Shown: positions 12,125-23,976 of the stretch, piece after piece
Layout: every line of letters starts with the position of its first letter
Numbering within the stretch: the stretch's first letter is position 1
Assembly: GCA_963920765.1 (NCBI GenBank)
Contig: OY987248.1
Location: forward strand, 13,922,539-13,986,538
DNA length: 64,000 nucleotides
Direction of reading: 5' to 3'
From: Ulota crispa
Taxonomy: Eukaryota > Streptophyta > Bryopsida > Orthotrichales > Orthotrichaceae
Program-made: the position numbers and the translations under genes
Notes under the pieces: model-generated
Databases searched by the model: none
Seen by the model: the letters and a program-made list of their open reading frames with translations, nothing else
What the model was told of the DNA's origin: nothing

Positions 12125-13026
12125 ATAATTAAATGTGGCATTCTTCTTGAATGTTTGATGTATTGTGTTGTTGCTTTTATCCATCTTTGACTAAATATGA
12201 ATATGTATTTTGAGACCATGTTGTATAAACACTATAATTTGTCAACTCACATACCAGATTCCATTTTCGTTTTTCTGATTAGATGCAAAATTCTAATAGT
12301 CACAAGCCTTCTTCAAGACCAATGTCCGAATTGTTAAGCGATTTTACTCAATAGGCCAACGACCACTCTCCCGAACCATATTTTGGTTCGGTGGTCTCCA
12401 AAGGGATAATTTGGCACCTTTCAACATCTGTAAATGTGGCCAAGTGCAGGACAATGTAGTCAATCCTTCAGTACTTGAGAGGAGAATTGGCAGAATGTGT
12501 CTGTGCCATTGCCACAGTTCCAAGCATTCAGTGCAAAGCTCAGGAGCCTTGGACATTCATTACAAAATATTATAAATATATTACAAAAATAATTCAGGGT
12601 TGGAACCACAGACTGACAGCAACTTTGCGCAATTTGCTACTTTTAGAAATCTACGACCTCCTAAGGTAGGTGGCTTGAATTCCATTAGGGCACTAAAATC
12701 GCTCATTTTCCCAACTGAACTATGTCGATACATGTCTTTATTCATAACCTTTCAGAAATGTAAAGTGTATGTACATTTGAGGAGGTAGACGGTTTTAGAG
12801 CCTTATGACATTTTCATTTCAAAATTTTATAACTAATTCCACATTACTCTGAAAAATACAAAATAACTTGAGTTAGATGCTAATTCCTCTTGTCTTTCAA
12901 GGAAAATTTATTGAAAAATATTTCAAGAAGTTTTGCCTCCCCAAAATTTAGTTTCAAACCTTAGATGGTTGGTTCATGAGCCTCTTACCTTAAGCTTACG
13001 TTGGCATACCTTGATACAATCTCTAA
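12125..13026. other. AT-rich intergenic DNA
   Basis: Several 60-70 codon frames near 12344-12788 overlap on both strands without a recognisable domain. Nothing else is supported. Confidence 0.45.
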
Positions 13027-14000
13027 CCCCTAAATGCCCAAGGCACCAAATTTTGGTGTCCAATATTTTTAGGAAATTTTGAAATCTTGATGAAGATACA
13101 AATTTGATTGTTACAAGGTTTTTGTATTTGGAAAAGTTGCGGGTTGAAGTTAGCTTCAACATTTAATATGAATTTTCTCCTTATCTTATTCTAATTGTTT
13201 TTGGTGGAAGGGAAACAACAAGCATACATTTTGTATCATGAATAGTGTTGCAAAGCCTATGACAAGTCGCCACATGGAAAAGACGGGCACCAAGTTAAGA
13301 AAAAAGTGAAGATTTTCTTTGGACACTCCTTTGGACAATATGGCCCTTTTAGTGAAATTTTATCATCTAACAAAATCCAAAAGTGTTTTTAGATTGATTT
13401 CAATTGGAATATTTTTGTTATAGAAGTTGAAATTCAAACACTATTGAACTTTCTTTCATTCATAATGATTTTTGGTCAATAATTGAAGTTACAAAATTTA
13501 ATATATTTGGCGATTGCCCTTTGACAATTGCATTGTAAGCTCATTTGTGAAAATATGGTCATGAATTTGGAAGGGGGCCATTAATTTTCAAGTAATAACA
13601 ATAAACACTAAAATATCCTAAGTGGTTGCTTCCCAATTTTGTATCCAAAAGTTGCCAATTTGCACTAGAAGTTTTGGGCGGCTCCAAAAAAGCAAAAAGT
13701 TCCATACTCATCCACATTCAATCACAAATATCTTAAAATCCATGTGACCATTTTGATTTTTTTTGGGTAGTGCTATCTAGAAGCCTTGAAGTTCAATATT
13801 CAATAGTTACAATTTTGTTTTGATGTTTCATAATGATTTTAGAGCATCTCTTGCCACCCACCAAATGAAGCCCCTAAAAATTAGGGTTGGAAGGGATAAG
13901 AGCAACAAGTAACGCAATAAAAAGTGAAGTTCCCCTGCCAACCAGAAGGTTTGCAAGCCGGCTTGCACTTGCAAGGAAAATACGCTTGAGCATTTAGGAG
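13027..14000. mobile_element. TTAA-family MITE, subfamily B (974 bp)
   Basis: Left end CCCCTAAATGCCCAAGGCACC is preceded by CTAA (13023-13026); right end GCATTTAGGAG is followed by TTAA (14001-14004). The interior matches the element at 56.9-57.5 kb over about 13120-13300, including AAGACGGGCACCAAGTT and the preceding TTGTTTTTGGTG region. One end has lost one of the four G bases, so this copy looks old. Confidence 0.6.
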
Positions 14001-14004
14001 TTAA

Positions 14005-14884
14005 CATTTATCCATGTCACAAAAAAAATCTCCGAATCTGCCAAAATCATATTTGTAACAGCGTGTCCAGTGCATACTTAGTTTTGTTTTTTTTGAAGAC
14101 AACGAAAAGTTACAAACGTAAGTACCAAAGTACCAAAATACAGTGTAGAAAACAGGCGCATTTTAATGTTTTCGGAGTTGCAATTCGGCGTTATACTCCA
14201 TTGGCAATTATATAATATATGGCATTTACTACTAAGAATGTTCTATATAATAAATACAAAAACCTGAATCACTTTTAATTAGTTTTCACTTATATTAAAA
14301 TTAGCTCCACCTAATGTGAGGCGCTTCCCATTGGTTGGCTTGGGAATATCTGGTGGAAGCGTCCACGAAGGTATCTGCAATGTTTACTAAAGCTTTTTTT
14401 ACTTCCTCTCCTTTTCTCTTCCTTTCACTTTTCTCTTTTTCCTTTTTCTATTCTTTTACTTTGTCATTCCTTTTCCTCTGTCTTTTTTTCCCATTTCCTG
14501 TTCTTTCTTCGGGCAGCTGTGCACTGCAGCCGGTACTGTAGAAACGAAGATGGCCAGGCTTACGTCAAAGAGTGTTGAAAAAGAATACCACACGTGTGCA
14601 ATAGAATCTGTTATCTGTATTTTGTAATATTTATCAAGGAATGTAAAAACAAAAAGATGCTTTAACTTGGCGGATGGTGCTTTAATTTGGGAACAAGAGC
14701 ACCCACTTTCAAGTTTTTAATATTAAACAAGACTCATGGTGAGCATGACACCGATGAGTGTGTAATTATATGAAAGAATTATTATCATTGGTAAGAATAT
14801 GTAAAGTTAACTTGTATATGGTAGTACATACATGTAATCACTAGTATACTACTTGTTGTACTGACGGGATTATTCTCCATCCCT
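14005..14884. other. Intergenic DNA with pyrimidine-rich tract
   Basis: A T/C-rich run at about 14395-14500 keeps a Phe/Leu/Ser-rich frame open; no domain is recognised. No element boundary is seen. Confidence 0.4.
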
Positions 14885-15442
14885 TATCCTTGTGTTCCTT
14901 TATCCTCATGTCCCCTATCCTTATGTCCCCTATCTACGTGCCCCCTATTCCCATGCCCTCCTATTCCCGTGCCCCTTATTCCCGTGCCCTCCTATTCCCG
15001 TGCCCCCTATTCCCGTGCCCCCTATTCCCGTGCCCCCTATTCCCGTGCCCTCCTATTCCCGTGCCCCCTATTCCCGTGCCCCCTATTCCCGTGCCTTCCT
15101 ATTCCCGTGCCCCCTATCCTTATGCCCCCTATCTCCGTGCGCCCTATCCCCTTGTCCCCTACCCCTACCCTTGTGCCCCTTATCCCCATGCCCCCTATCC
15201 CTATGCCCCTTTATCCCCATGCCCCCTATCCCGGTGCCCCTTATCTCGGTGCCCCTATCCCGGTGCTCCCCTATCCCCTGTTCCCGTGCCCCTATCTCCA
15301 TGCCCCCTATCCACGTGCCCCCTATCCTCGTGCCCCCTATCCTCGTGCCCCCTATCCTCGTGCCCCCTATCCTCGTGCCCCCTATCCTCGTGCCCCCTAT
15401 CCTCGTGCCCCCTATCCTCGTGCCCCCTATCCCTGTGCCCTC
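14885..15442. repeat. 15-bp minisatellite, C-rich on the plus strand
   Basis: About 37 units of 15 bp related to CCCCCTATTCCCGTG. The first third is dominated by that form, the middle is mixed with indels, and the last part has seven identical copies of CCCCCTATCCTCGTG in a row (about 15316-15422). Because 15 is a multiple of three, all frames on both strands stay open, which explains the 186-196 codon Pro/Cys-rich frames here; I do not treat them as genes. The minus strand repeats GGG and GGGGG runs, a pattern able to form G-quadruplexes. Confidence 0.95.
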
Positions 15443-15664
15443 TTTTGGTTGAAAGAAAGTTGTGGTTCAACTGCAAGTGATTTGTTGTTAATGTCTAGTG
15501 AAGCCATAGGTGATTTTATTTTTTTCCATTTATAACTTTCCGATCCCACTTATCCTCGTCATACCCAACCCTAATTGACTTATAACTGACTGACTGCTAT
15601 TCTTTTATTAGTATAGATGCCAAACTTTAGTACCTTGGGTAGGGGTGCTTATGGTAAACTAATA

Positions 15665-16022
15665 CTCCCTCCGTCCCAAAATGATTTTCCTAGTACACAA
15701 AAAGTTATAGATTAAGCTTGAAAATATCCATTTTTCAATTTTTTTTGACTTGTGAATAGAGTTTGATGTCCTCCCATTGTTTTGAAAATTTGAGTTTCAA
15801 ATTAGTTTCCAAACTGCGATTTCAAAGTGCTTGGAAATTGATTTTTTGAGGCATTTTTGAAGAGCACCGGTGGCCACTCACTTGATGGCATGGGATTGGT
15901 TAGCATGCCCATGTTTTTGGACTATGTACAAGTGTCACTAACTCCCTTCCTCCTCCAACAAGAAGATCATTTTGGAACATTATATAAAGGTCAACGTGAA
16001 GATCATTTTGGGATGGAGGGAG
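15665..16022. mobile_element. Stowaway-like MITE (358 bp)
   Basis: Left end CTCCCTCCGTCCCAAAATGA and right end TCATTTTGGGATGGAGGGAG are inverted copies flanked by TA (15663-15664 and 16023-16024), the signature of Stowaway MITEs of the Tc1/mariner superfamily. A 97-codon frame crosses the right end and is not coding. A related but partial right end lies at about 21955-22042. Confidence 0.85.
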
Positions 16023-16024
16023 TA

Positions 16025-17640
16025 TATTGTAGAAAGCTAAGTATTAGGAGGCACTATGGGACACATGTGAGAGCATACTTAGCTCATATCAAAAGTCATC
16101 TAAGGGGTACTTGCAACAAATCTACTTGCATAGTGGTGCCATTATTGTAATATTTCATCCAAAATTTGGACTTTCTTCCCGTGGGCGATCAACCAATGGA
16201 AATTTTTGAAATTCATTTTGTATTTTGTTGAATTCAAAAAAAATCCTTATATTTTCAAGTCTTTTGAAAAACGTTCTTGTAATTTTCAAAATTATAAATG
16301 ATTCCTATAGAGATTCTATAATACCATGGTGCAAATATATTGTATTTGGCGAAGAGTTTTCAACCATCCCGTGACCACCCATACATGTTTTGAATTCATC
16401 TCTTCACGCTTTTGTATTTCACCATCAAACAATTTACCCATTTTTGATATATTAGTTTTCTAACATTCTTACATGTTTGCAAGTTTGCATATTCATTTGA
16501 TTTGCCTTTAATGAATAAATTGTTTGCAAAATTGGATGTGGAAGCATTGCTTTGAGCTTGAGTACAACTCAACATGTCATTGCAATGTAGATGTTTTATA
16601 GAACCCCTAGAAAGGTATTTTTGCAATTTTTGAAAATTACAAAAACAGTCTTCATAATATGGCAAAATAAAGGGGTACTTTAAAAAAAAAAAAATCTTAA
16701 TTAATTGGTTTGAGAAGGCAATGGTGCTACATCAACCTATGCTAAGCAGACACCCTAAGGTGATTGGAACGTAGATGATTGAAGTGATGCCACCCAAATT
16801 ACCTTAAATTAGGGTCTTTAAATTTTTTGCTTGTATGTAAACTATTTAACGAGTTTGAGAGTAAGAAAATCACGTGTTTAACCTGGGTGATACCAAGTTT
16901 TTTTCACATATGTGTCAAACAAGGAATTTCCCTTCCTTGAAACTTCATACATGCTCATTAAGAATAAAACTAAGATTAAGAGGATAATTGAAGCAACGCA
17001 TTTAGAATTATATTACTTTGAAAATTAATCTATGAATAATGATAAATGAGGTGACATCAGTCATTATTACTTGTCCATTGTGTTTCTCCAGTGTAATGAT
17101 AGCTTCAATACATGCAAAAACAAATCTTTTGTATTTTTCAAAATGCAAGGTTGTCACCATGAAAAATCGTTGAAAATATTTTGTATTTCTTTGTAAATAT
17201 TTTTGTGAAAATAATTTCTTAATTATAAAGTTCAAAACATATTTTGGTATTTTTTTTGCAAAATACAATTTAAGGCTAAAGCTAGTACAGAGCCTATACT
17301 TCAAAGGAAATAATGCATTTTTGTTGTTGCATTCTTAAATAATTAGTATAACACATTTCTTTGATGTATATATGAAACTAAAATTTCACATGTAAATTAC
17401 AAAGTGTAATGTCTATAAAAGCTATGTTTGCCCTTGCATTGTTGAGTTAAATGTATCTAGGATTTTTACTTTATTTCAGCAAGTTTTTGCATTTTGATGT
17501 TTAGAGAAAGAGGTTTAATAATTTTCCATTTTGGAAACTTCACATGATTTGTTAAGATATTTTCATTCCCAATTTTAGCCAATGTACATAACAAATGTTT
17601 TTAGGATTTGGTATCTAAGAGTGGGGGAATGCTATACATT
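16025..17640. other. AT-rich intergenic DNA
   Basis: Only A/T-driven frames occur (for example 17304-17008 minus, 98 codons). No domain, RNA gene or bounded repeat is recognised. Confidence 0.45.
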
Positions 17641-17644
17641 GTAA

Positions 17645-18059
17645 CCCCTAAAGGCCCATTGTCCCTTCAAGGGACAAATGGAATTTTGGGCATGTACTCT
17701 TGAAATCACACCTACTTGCAAACTAAAACTTCTCATAACTTTCATCTCATTTATCAAAATTGAATGATTCAAAGCTCCCCACATCTATATAAGTCTAAAG
17801 AACCTATTTCAGATTTTTATTTGAAAAAAATGCAATTTTTAAAGAAGATTTTGGGCTGCCCAGAGTCCCCTGTTTTTCAATTATTCATTTTTAACTTCTT
17901 TAATAAATGTTGGAATGAAGAAAAAGTTACATTCCCAAGTAGATTTTTGAATTCCTCACCTTCAATAAAAGTTTCAGAAAATCTTGCAAAGTAGTTTAGC
18001 CATAGGTACATGCCCAAAATTCCGTTTACCCCCCAAAAGAGCCCTTGGGCCTTTAGGGG
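17645..18059. mobile_element. TTAA-family MITE, subfamily A (415 bp)
   Basis: Left end CCCCTAAAGGCCCA and right end TGGGCCTTTAGGGG are preceded by GTAA (17641-17644) and followed by TTAA (18060-18063). Inverted pairing extends about 60 bp inward, including GGAATTTTGGGCATGTAC. The interior carries the shared ACTTTCATCTCATTTAT and GGGCTGCCC blocks. This is the clearest member of the subfamily. Confidence 0.85.
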
Positions 18060-18063
18060 TTAA

Positions 18064-19475
18064 AATTTGATGATTCAAGTTAGAAATTCATAGATAATTG
18101 AATTAGTATGGGTATAGACACATTCCAAAGAAATACCATAAAATATCAAGAAGGACTAAAATAGTCTAAAGATCTTAGGACATTTTAGTAAGGCACATTA
18201 AAGATTTAGAGATCACAAAATATAGTAGACGTACTATGTTTATTAGATGGATTTTACTTCTTTGAACCACTATACACATCTAGCTATAGTAATATAGAAA
18301 ATGCTGAAACCCCTTTGAGTATAAGTGAATATTTACAAATCTTTCGCGAGTTGTTTTTTATTCAAAAAGTATAAAATCAATAGAGGTTGTATTTATATTT
18401 AATAAACTCTTTGTGTAATTATTCACTTTCCATGTTTGTAAACATGTGGAGCTCTTTCCTTGTAGTGCATGTACCTCTTGATGTTTTGAAAGCATTTTCC
18501 AATGTTTTGCAAAATAAATTAGTTTTTGGATTATTACATATGGACCTTGGATAGTCCATAGGTAATTGCACTTGATATGTAAGTTTAGTTTCCATTTATG
18601 TTTTCTAACCAAAAATCTGCAATTAAATTTAAGTATTGATTTTACTTCCTGAATCATTTTTTGACAACATTACATGTACATGTGTATAGATAATTTCTTT
18701 CCAATATAGATAAATGTTTTCAACCTAAAAATTTATCACATGCATTTTTAAACTTATTCTTAAGCAACACTTACAACTTTTGATTCTCAACTATAAAGAA
18801 ATTAATTTCAAATTTAGATTTGTCAATGGGGTTGGTAGAACAAAGCTAGAAAGTTCTAATGTACAAAGCAACAACATTAAAATTTCACAAAATACAAAAA
18901 AATAGGAAAAACCCCGTCCCTGAGTTTTTATGTTTGTTTTGGAAAAAAAACTTGATGTAGCATGTTCTTGTTAGAGAAGGAACAAGAAACAATTTTTGTG
19001 ACTTTCCAATATTTTGAATTTATGATATATATTTTTCATTGAAGCTTTAAAAAATATTCACTTTATGTACCACGGCTTGTCATTTATTTTCATTAGGTAC
19101 TTCTAATCTATTTTTTGAATGATTCTCATACATCAATACACAAATTGTTAATTATTATCCAAAGAAGTTAACAAAATTTACGGTTTTACATTCATGAAAA
19201 GTAAATCATGACTATTGTACTTTCGTGTATGTTTGTAACCATCAAAATCCAAATACACTCTTTGTAAGTTGGATTTATTCAATTTTCTTTTTTTCGACAT
19301 TCTATTTGTAGAAGTCCTTTCAAAATTAGCTTCCTAGAGTAAAGCAACAAAAAATCATTCATTGTTTTGTGATTGTTATAAATCACACCATCCTTTAAAA
19401 ACCAAAATTTGATCGTACGTACTAGTTACCAACTGCCTCAATTCAAAATCCATGCAACAAAGTTTTATCAACTAG
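18064..19475. other. AT-rich intergenic DNA
   Basis: A 99-codon minus-strand frame (18657-18358) is A/T-driven and unrecognised. No other feature is seen. Confidence 0.45.
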
Positions 19476-19479
19476 TTAA

Positions 19480-19706
19480 CCCTTAAATAACTATGGAGCA
19501 TAGTATATAAATTGACATATAATTGTCATTTGCTACCAATAAATTTTCTTTAATTTGTGATCTCAAGTAGCTCATTAGAACTGCATTGATCTATTCTCCA
19601 ACTTCTTTGTTGGTCTCAAATGTAGTAGAGGTGTGGATCCATTCCAAATACAAGAAAAATACCTCATATTGTATTAGTTGCAAAGGGCATTCCCATCGTT
19701 TAAGGG
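19480..19706. mobile_element. TTAA-flanked short MITE, subfamily C copy 1 (227 bp)
   Basis: CCCTTAAATAACT at the left and CGTTTAAGGG at the right are flanked by TTAA at 19476-19479 and 19707-19710. The interior is closely similar to copy 2 at 41433-41652, including CTATTCTCCAACTTCTTT and GTAGAGGTGTGGATCCATT, and to copy 3 at 37498-37729 in the opposite orientation. Confidence 0.85.
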
Positions 19707-20100
19707 TTAAATATTTAGATATACGTTTATCCTTGCCCTTTACTTCTATAATGACATATATAGACTAGAGTTAAACCTAATGTAATCTACTACCTTGTTT
19801 TATGACAACTATCCAAATTCGAATTGATTAGTAAGACATGTAATGCAAACAACTTTAAAAAGACTAATCCTAAATGTTACATCCACTTCATTGGCAATTC
19901 AATAGAAAATAGCACTATTTCTAGTTTCCTCTAGAGTACCTCTTAAATGATATATATCAATGGTTGAAAAATATTGAATTCCACTTTAAAAGGAAACTTT
20001 GCATCATGTACCACCTACATACATTTCAGTTTCTTTATGTACATTTCTAGTTTTGTGTGCAAACATTTGAATACCTTGATAATGGGTTTGTTCACCTTAA

Positions 20101-20804
20101 CCCCTGAATGCCCCAGAGGACCAAAAGTGTTCTCACATGATTTAAAAAACTTGTTTGAGGCACTAGATCTAATTTGTTGATCTTGCTATAAACTATAACC
20201 ATGAAAGCATTCAAGTGGTTCATGCAAGTGGAATAATGGCAAGGCAAGGCAAATATTGTACAAGTTAAGTGCTTCAAGAGCATTGATTGGGTGAAACATC
20301 ATATGGGGCGTGGTAACAAGCAACATCTTATAAGTTACAATTAGTCAGTACTTCTAGCAAGCAAGGGCATGTGCTTTGTGGTAATGGGAAATTTGCCAAC
20401 CGGCCATTTTTTTTATGCAACAACACTTTGAAGCCCTAAAACTTAACATAAGAAAAAGTATAATCTTTGATAATTTGCAAGTGTGTGCGTTCACATCAAA
20501 TCTTGCTACTCACAAAAATTGAGATGAATCAGGGGCTTTTAAAATTTTGTAAAAATCATTAAATAGCAACTATCTACCACAAAATGAGATTATGTCATCA
20601 CTTGTTGTTTGACCAAATATTAAAATCTCCCATCTCTTAGGATTAATTGTTCCCAAAATTTGCAAGCTATTTTCTAAATAGGTGTTCCACTATTTTCAAT
20701 AATCACTTTTTGCTGAGCATCAGATTGATTAAGATAAAATGCATCAAAGTTGGAGGTCTCCCAAAACCCTTAATTTTGGTGAATATGGCCTGGTCGTTTA
20801 AAAG
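20101..20804. mobile_element. TTAA-flanked MITE, diverged (704 bp)
   Basis: Left end CCCCTGAATGCCCCAGAGG follows TTAA (20097-20100); the right end CCTGGTCGTTTAAAAG precedes TTAA (20805-20808). The right terminus has diverged from TTTAAGGG, so the pairing is tentative. Confidence 0.45.
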
Positions 20805-20925
20805 TTAAAACAATCCTACAACCAACAATCACGGTCCGAACCAAACCCCAAAAAATTCTTAAATTAGGACTCAAATTCAACAAATTAAACAATGCATACC
20901 GTCCAACGCTCCACATCACCAAACA

Positions 20926-21029
20926 ACATAACATTGTTAACGCTAGTACAGTCTCCCCGGAATAATACCCCCAGATTCCTGGGGTATCATTCCGGGGGAA
21001 GACTGTACCAGCGTTAACAATGTTATGAA
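20926..21029. repeat. Strong 104-bp hairpin, possible pogo-like mini-element
   Basis: Arms of about 45 bases pair nearly perfectly: from ATAACATTGTTAACGCTAG through TACAGTCTCCCCGGAATAAT on the left against their inverse on the right, with a short loop near 20975. The inner TA-CAGTCT...AGACTG-TA part has the form of a TA-duplicating element with CAGT ends, as in pogo/Emigrant MITEs. The outer pairing suggests a larger palindrome. Confidence 0.6.
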
Positions 21030-21301
21030 AAGATCTCAGCCCCAGAAAAATCAGGGGAAGAAAAATAAAAAGGTCAATAAAGTCAAAGTTCCTTAACACA
21101 AAAAAGTAAAAGTAATGTTGAAAAAAGTGAAAGGGACTGTTGCACCGCCACACAACAGTGTTCCTCGATCACCCGTTGATCTCGCGTCTCATGACACAAG
21201 CCCAGATTGGAGCCAAAATTAGGCCTGAGGACGCTTCCGGTTGAAATCTCTCCCAAATTTGGCACCACCCCAGAGTAAAATCTTAACCCCAAATTTAGCA
21301 A

Positions 21302-22325
21302 GCTTGACGACAGAAAAAGATAAAGAGGAAAGAAAAAGAATTTGTAGGTCTGTCTTTCTGTGGAAGGAGCTGGCTGGCAGAGAGAGAAGGAGAGAGAGAG
21401 GCGTAGACGGACGTTTTAGACTTTGTCTAGGCCCGGTTCAGGCTAGCGACAGGACCAAAAAATCTTGAACGTCATTGGCTGGAATGTCAGTTTTGTTAGT
21501 TAAAGGGGTCACACTTAGGGTTTATTTGGCACTTCAACTTGTCTTGTCACTAGTTTAAATGTCTATGGGCAAGATAGTGAAAATTTGGGGCTTGCTACAA
21601 AAGTGATACCAAACTTGACCGGTAGAGGAACACTCTTGAAATAGCACACTCAACAATCAAATGCTGTGGAGGCGACCCTAGCGTGTGAAATACTAAATGC
21701 AGTGCCAATTCTTGTGTTTTGTCCACCCACTAGTTTGAATAGAGCCTTAGGCCTGGTTCATACCAAGATGTCCATAACCACTACACAAAGTGGTAAGCAA
21801 TCTCATTGGTAAATCCCAAGGTTTTGTCCAATATGGCATTCACAATAGAGGAACGTCTAGTGGAGGATGAGTCCATGTCATCACCTCTTCCTTCCAAATT
21901 TGAAGAGGAGCTCACTTGTGGTGGACAAGATTTTATTTCACCTTGGGAGGTGACCCCAAATCCTTCCTCCTCCAACAAGAAGATCATTTTGGGACACTAA
22001 ATAAAAGTCAACAAAAAATTCATTTTGGGACAGAGGGAATATGAAATAGAGAAAATAACCGCAAGAACTCCTTGATAAACCGGTTCAATACAGGAATTGA
22101 AGGAAAATCTATCGAAAAATCTCAAATGTTTCCCGGACCCTGCACCGGATGAAGCACTGGACAACGGCTTTCGTTTGCTGGCTTTGGCATGCTTGACGAA
22201 AGAAATAGAAGTAGAAAAAGAAAAAAAGAAAAAGGAAAAGGTATTGTGGGTCTGTCTTTCCACGGTAGGAGCTGGCTGGCAGAGAGAGAGAGAGGTGTAG
22301 ACGGACTTTTCGGACTCCGTCGTAG
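21302..22325 (+). repeat. 120-bp direct duplication flanking a MITE remnant, upstream of PERK
   Basis: Copy 1 at about 21302-21425 and copy 2 at about 22190-22320 both run from GCTTGACGA through GTCTGTCTTTC and GAGCTGGCTGGCAGAGAGAG to GTAGACGGAC. The 890-bp spacing contains a Stowaway-type right end (GAAGATCATTTTGGGACA, ending near 22042). The region lies upstream of the PERK transcript. Confidence 0.7.
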
Positions 22326-22329
22326 TCGC

Positions 22330-23976
22330 GGTTGTGCGAAAACGCGGCTGCAGCCGTAAAATTAGTCCACGGCGACCCCGCCATCACCTCAACTCAACTC
22401 TCAAGCGCTGCTGCCTCTTTCACTCGCCCTCTCGCTCGCCCCGCTCGCTCGCTTCCTCGCTCATTATCATCGTGGCTTTGGCGTGTTTTGGTGGGGCCGG
22501 ACGCGAAGTTAAACTCGGGTTTAGAGTGTAGCGCGGGTGAGTCAAACCCCACTTGCGGGGTTGCCACAACACAACACAACACAACACAACACAACACAAC
22601 ACAGCACAACACAACCTCTGTGCAAGTACAAGCAATTCCTCACTGCCCCTGTCCAGCCTCCAGAAAGCGGGTTTTTGGTCACTTCACACTCCCCCCTTGT
22701 CCTCTCTCGCACGGTTTGTTGCACAGATTTCGGACTCACCAGGATTACTTCGCTCGCTTCTTGGAGTGCGATTCTTGCTCTGCAAAGGAATTCTGTAACT
22801 TAGTTGCGCCAAGAACAGTTTTGCTTGCGTTACTCTCCTGACACAGGTACTCGTTCTACACTCTCTCTCACTCTCTGTCACTCTGTCACTCTGTCTCTGT
22901 CTCTCCCTGGATTTCGGTGTTGTTAGTGGAGTGAGATTTAAGACTCGAGCAAATCGAACTTGGGGTGCGAAATCAGGAGCCTTGGACTGGCGTGGGCTGT
23001 TCTTAAAATCATGTCAATCGATTCTAGCGTTGTCTGTCTGTTTTAGCAACGATGATGATCTCAGAGGTTTATGAGTGATAATGTTGACGCAAGTCCAGCA
23101 TTCCGAGAGAACCGTGGTTTCGCGCGAGGAATGCGGGCTTGGGGCAGTTTCACTCTGTTCCGGAGTTTGTGGGTGCGATGTGTATAAGATTTTGTAGCAT
23201 CGGTTGAAGGGAGGTTAGCCAGGTTTTTGCGTTGGTGTTCGGAAACGATCTTCTGTCATAATGTTGTAGCTGGATCACGAGCTTAGATACCTTTGAGGTT
23301 GCTACGTCGGAGAACTGTCACGCTTGCGAAGTTTTGGGTCTACGTTTTGAGAGTACGAGTGGAACGATCCGCGGGATTTGCTTGCGGATCCATTGCCTTT
23401 TGCCTTTTTACTCCGCTTTTTGACAGCTCTAGATTATCACGTGTGTGTCGCATTGTTGTTTTTTGTAGCGATTGTACTACCTCCGACTATGCAATCGCGG
23501 TACAACAACCGTTGACGTTGTTGTGCCTTCGTGGTTGACTTGATTGTTGATCTGGAAGCTCGGCAGCAGCAGAGTCGAGGTTTTGCGGTCGTAGATTCAA
23601 ATTTCCTTAATCACGGGAGGATCTGACCACCATGGCTTGATTTTGACACGAACCCTATTTTTTGTGGGATCAAAAACTACATAAACGTTTGAGTAGATTG
23701 TTGAGAAGAGAATGTGACCTATTTACATGACAGATCATGTTATAGAAGCAAGGATGCTACATGGGTCATTACAGGCAAGGATTTTGGTATGCCATGCTAC
23801 ATGGGTAATTTTAGGCAAGGATCTCGGTACGTCGAGTTTTGTGTCAAAGTCGTACTCCAGTTTTGATATCATAGGCATTGTCGTTGTGTTGGGGAATTGT
23901 GTAAGGCAATGTGAGTAGTCGGCTAATGGAATTCATTTACAATTATGCACAGGTTTTGTGCGCAATCTGAAGGAGG
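22330..23976 (+). promoter_or_regulatory. PERK promoter, 5' UTR and probable 5' UTR intron
   Basis: GC-richer DNA leading into the PERK coding exon. A probable untranslated exon near 22620-22846 ends ACACAG and meets donor GTACTC; an acceptor (TTATGCACAG) ends at 23952, 24 bases before the ATG at 23977. That would give a leader intron of about 1.1 kb (22847-23952). A CT-rich tract at about 22860-22905 (repeated CTCTCTGTCACT words) lies at its start. Small frames inside have no recognisable domain. Confidence 0.45.
22566..22615 (+). repeat. ACACA/AACAC pentanucleotide microsatellite
   Basis: Ten consecutive 5-bp units (AACAC, one unit AGCAC) occur upstream of PERK, probably in the promoter or first untranslated exon. 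Nearby frames in all phases are kept open by it and are not genes. Confidence 0.9.

Noticed and set aside
14890-15535. Long Pro/Cys/Ser-rich open frames in three phases (186-196 codons)
   Set aside because: They are created by the 15-bp minisatellite, which keeps every frame open on both strands.
22332-22841. A 169-codon plus-strand frame and overlapping minus-strand frames near the AACAC repeat
   Set aside because: They overlap the microsatellite and the probable PERK leader, encode no recognisable domain, and conflict with each other.
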